A stretch of 64,000 nucleotides of DNA from Kappaphycus alvarezii (taxonomy: Eukaryota > Rhodophyta > Florideophyceae > Gigartinales > Solieriaceae): NCBI GenBank assembly GCA_002205965.3, contig NADL03000639.1, forward strand, positions 744,001-808,000. The letters run 5' to 3'. The notes below the pieces were generated by a model. The model saw only the letters and a list, made by a program, of their open reading frames with translations, did no database searches and was not told the DNA's origin. Both the position numbers and the translations under genes were made by a program. Positions 62,301 through 64,000 of this stretch are shown piece by piece (position 1 is the first letter of the stretch; each line of letters begins with the position of its first letter).

Positions 62301-62690
62301 GTTCCGAAATACCAAATTTTGCGCATGGCCGGGAAGGTTGAAAGACCTCAAATGAATTCAAATAGAGACTTAAAAACAAGATAGACCAGCTTGAACTCTT
62401 GATCCCCGAAATATGTTTTAACTTTTGAGAAAAGATCCAACGTGGGAGGCTCTACCATCATTTGCGGCGTTAATCTCCTTTGTAGTATGTTTCGGTGAAA
62501 GGTAGAGGCTGTGGAATAACTCCGCGCAAATGAATTGCAGCAACGCTTCTGAGTCCAATAATGACCAAAACACATTGTCATAATCCTTTAGATAAACAGA
62601 CTGCAACGGAAATGGCCCCTTGCCTGTCAAGATGGCTACCAAGAGCGTTTTCTCTTTACTCAGAATTATTCTCATTTCCTTCGTAGCGTT
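59390..62690 (-). mobile_element. old AT-rich Ty3/gypsy fossil (protease to integrase)
   Basis: On the minus strand, in the order expected for Ty3/gypsy: an aspartic-protease-like stretch (about 62,420-62,680), reverse transcriptase palm sequence (about 61,600-61,300, with DLFAEYWMI), an RNase H end (about 60,680-60,720, motif LAEYEFEV), integrase core sequence (about 60,200-59,800, with DFAGPFSTSKTGQE), and an integrase C-terminal block (about 59,480-59,600). It is heavily broken, with many stops and shifts, and strongly AT-rich, which suggests considerable age. LTRs were not identified. Confidence 0.65.
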
Positions 62691-64000
62691 ACTTGCTCCT
62701 CGATATTTTTTTGCTTAAAATTTATGTAGAAGTGAGCTAAGGAGGTCGAGAGGGAAATTTGATAGAGACGACAATGATGAAAGAAAATCAGTACAGTTGA
62801 TATATAAAACCATGAGTTTTTTACTGTTATTAATGTCCATATATAAGCTGAGCTTTTATATAATCAAAGGACTACCAGCCGAATATCTGCATCCTATATG
62901 GAAGAGTTTGCCCAAATTTGAGGAGGTTACTATAGCGCAAGGGATATCTTGAGCTTATCCAAATTAAAATAATATGGTACATTGTTGTTAAAAATCCATG
63001 TTAAAATTCATACTGCACTAAAAACCAAGATCAATAAATAATGAAGGGAATGGATTGGACCATTGGCAGTATAATATTACACAAGCCAAATTTCTTAAGT
63101 AAATTTAATCGTTTCGTCTCAATATCATGTATATTTTTATGTTTCTTTCAAGAGATGCACCCGGGTCTTTCCTTAAATTATTTATCCCATTTATTGGGCT
63201 TTTTTAAAACTTTTAATAGTGATCTTCTAAGACCCATTGAACAGGATTAGACAACTAGCCTCTATTAGAGGAGAAATTTCTCAGCATTCATTTGGAAATA
63301 TTTAGTCTAGAGGAGAAAATAGGAGGTTGAACAGCTCCAAAAAAAGAGTTAAAATACTTTACTTCGAAGTCAAATTCCGAAATTGAAGCTCTCAGGTACA
63401 TTGTCCTCCGTCAATTGTTATTTTGTGAGCTAAACATTCCATCGAATCAGTTTTTAGATACCACTTGAGATCCGAGATTTTTTACACCTTTTATTTTGTA
63501 GTCTCCATATGTGATATGTTGATTTTATTTTGGAAATACATAATATACGATTGCTATGCTTCTCTCAGCAAAATTTTGTAGGGAAAGGTTTCAAAGTTTG
63601 TGTTCCATTAGACTTGGGATATTTTTCCCGTGTATCCATGGATCATAAAGATTATACAGTAGATATTTACTCCTACTGACTAGTGGTTAAATGAACAAAA
63701 TCGAGGGTTAAATTGAAATGGGAAGTTTCATAGGTCTATTATATTATGCATTAAAACTCAGTTAAGTAAAATGAAAATTGAGCTATCTTCCGGATCATTA
63801 TTCTAATATTGTGGGCAAAAAGTTGTGCAATAAAATAAGCAACACCAAATCCCCTTATGGTGTCATTGTAAACCATAATTGCCTGATTAGGAAAATCTAA
63901 AGCAGCGAAAATTATCAAATGAAGTTATTATGATCTTGTAAGATATTTTCGTAGTATAAAGCGTATTTTCGCTCCCTTCATGGCTTTTGTCTCAATAAAT
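62691..64000. other. AT-rich sequence, no recognisable gene
   Basis: Very AT-rich with no coding signal. It may contain the 5' part and LTR of the gypsy fossil to its left, but I could not find a matching repeat. Confidence 0.4.

Noticed and set aside
1-64000. CRISPR arrays, operons, bacterial ribosome binding sites
   Set aside because: No spaced direct-repeat array occurs, and introns, TATA boxes and eukaryotic mobile elements show that this is nuclear eukaryotic DNA.

Overview
The window looks like nuclear DNA of a eukaryote, most likely an alga and perhaps a red alga. Host genes are small and tightly packed, and convergent neighbours meet or overlap at their stop codons. The one gene with clear spliceosomal introns, a dynamin, has introns of about 90-175 bases with GTAAGT-type donors. 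An MnmM-like tRNA methyltransferase, typical of bacteria and plastid-bearing lineages, lies next to eukaryotic housekeeping genes. The organism assignment is inference; no rRNA, tRNA or organelle sequence is present to settle it.

Layout. 1-2.9 kb: a decayed PIF/Harbinger DNA transposon (transposase plus Myb/SANT-like partner). 4.2-5.6 kb: tandem palindromes, a TATA box and a two-finger U1-type zinc-finger gene ending in an A-rich tract. 5.7-10.8 kb: mostly without recognisable genes but with several clusters of GTACTGTAC/GTACAGTAC repeats. 10.9-11.4 kb: an unrecognised ORF. 12.0-17.3 kb (minus): a large cell-surface protein with IPT/TIG, REJ/PKD-like parts and a C-terminal membrane helix. 19.1-20.7 kb (minus): a 5'-truncated LINE-like reverse transcriptase with a restriction-like endonuclease tail. 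21-22 kb: an unrecognised plus-strand ORF. 22.1-23.3 kb (minus): a Ty1/copia fossil. 25.8-32.7 kb: the host gene island, with a dynamin-family GTPase, an unidentified minus-strand gene, 3-hydroxyacyl-CoA dehydratase (very-long-chain fatty acid elongation), omega-amidase NIT2, an MnmM-like methyltransferase and RNase H1. These genes do not form one pathway; they look like an ordinary gene-dense island.

34-64 kb is repeat territory: a copia gag fossil flanked by inverted LTR-like segments, AT-rich unannotated sequence, Tc1/mariner remnants, a structurally complete but broken Ty3/gypsy element (43.0-49.5 kb) with two LTRs and a perfect 5-bp target duplication, a plus-strand gypsy remnant on its right, a pogo/Tigger-like transposon, and an old AT-rich gypsy fossil at 59-63 kb.

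Two motifs stand out. A 14-bp palindrome GGACYGGCCRGTCC occurs repeatedly inside the gypsy element in three different reading frames. GTAC-type palindromes are scattered through the gene-bearing left half and nearly absent from the repeat-rich right half. Every recognisable host gene carries one or more frame changes although its motifs are well preserved, so either the sequence has single-base errors or the island is decaying.
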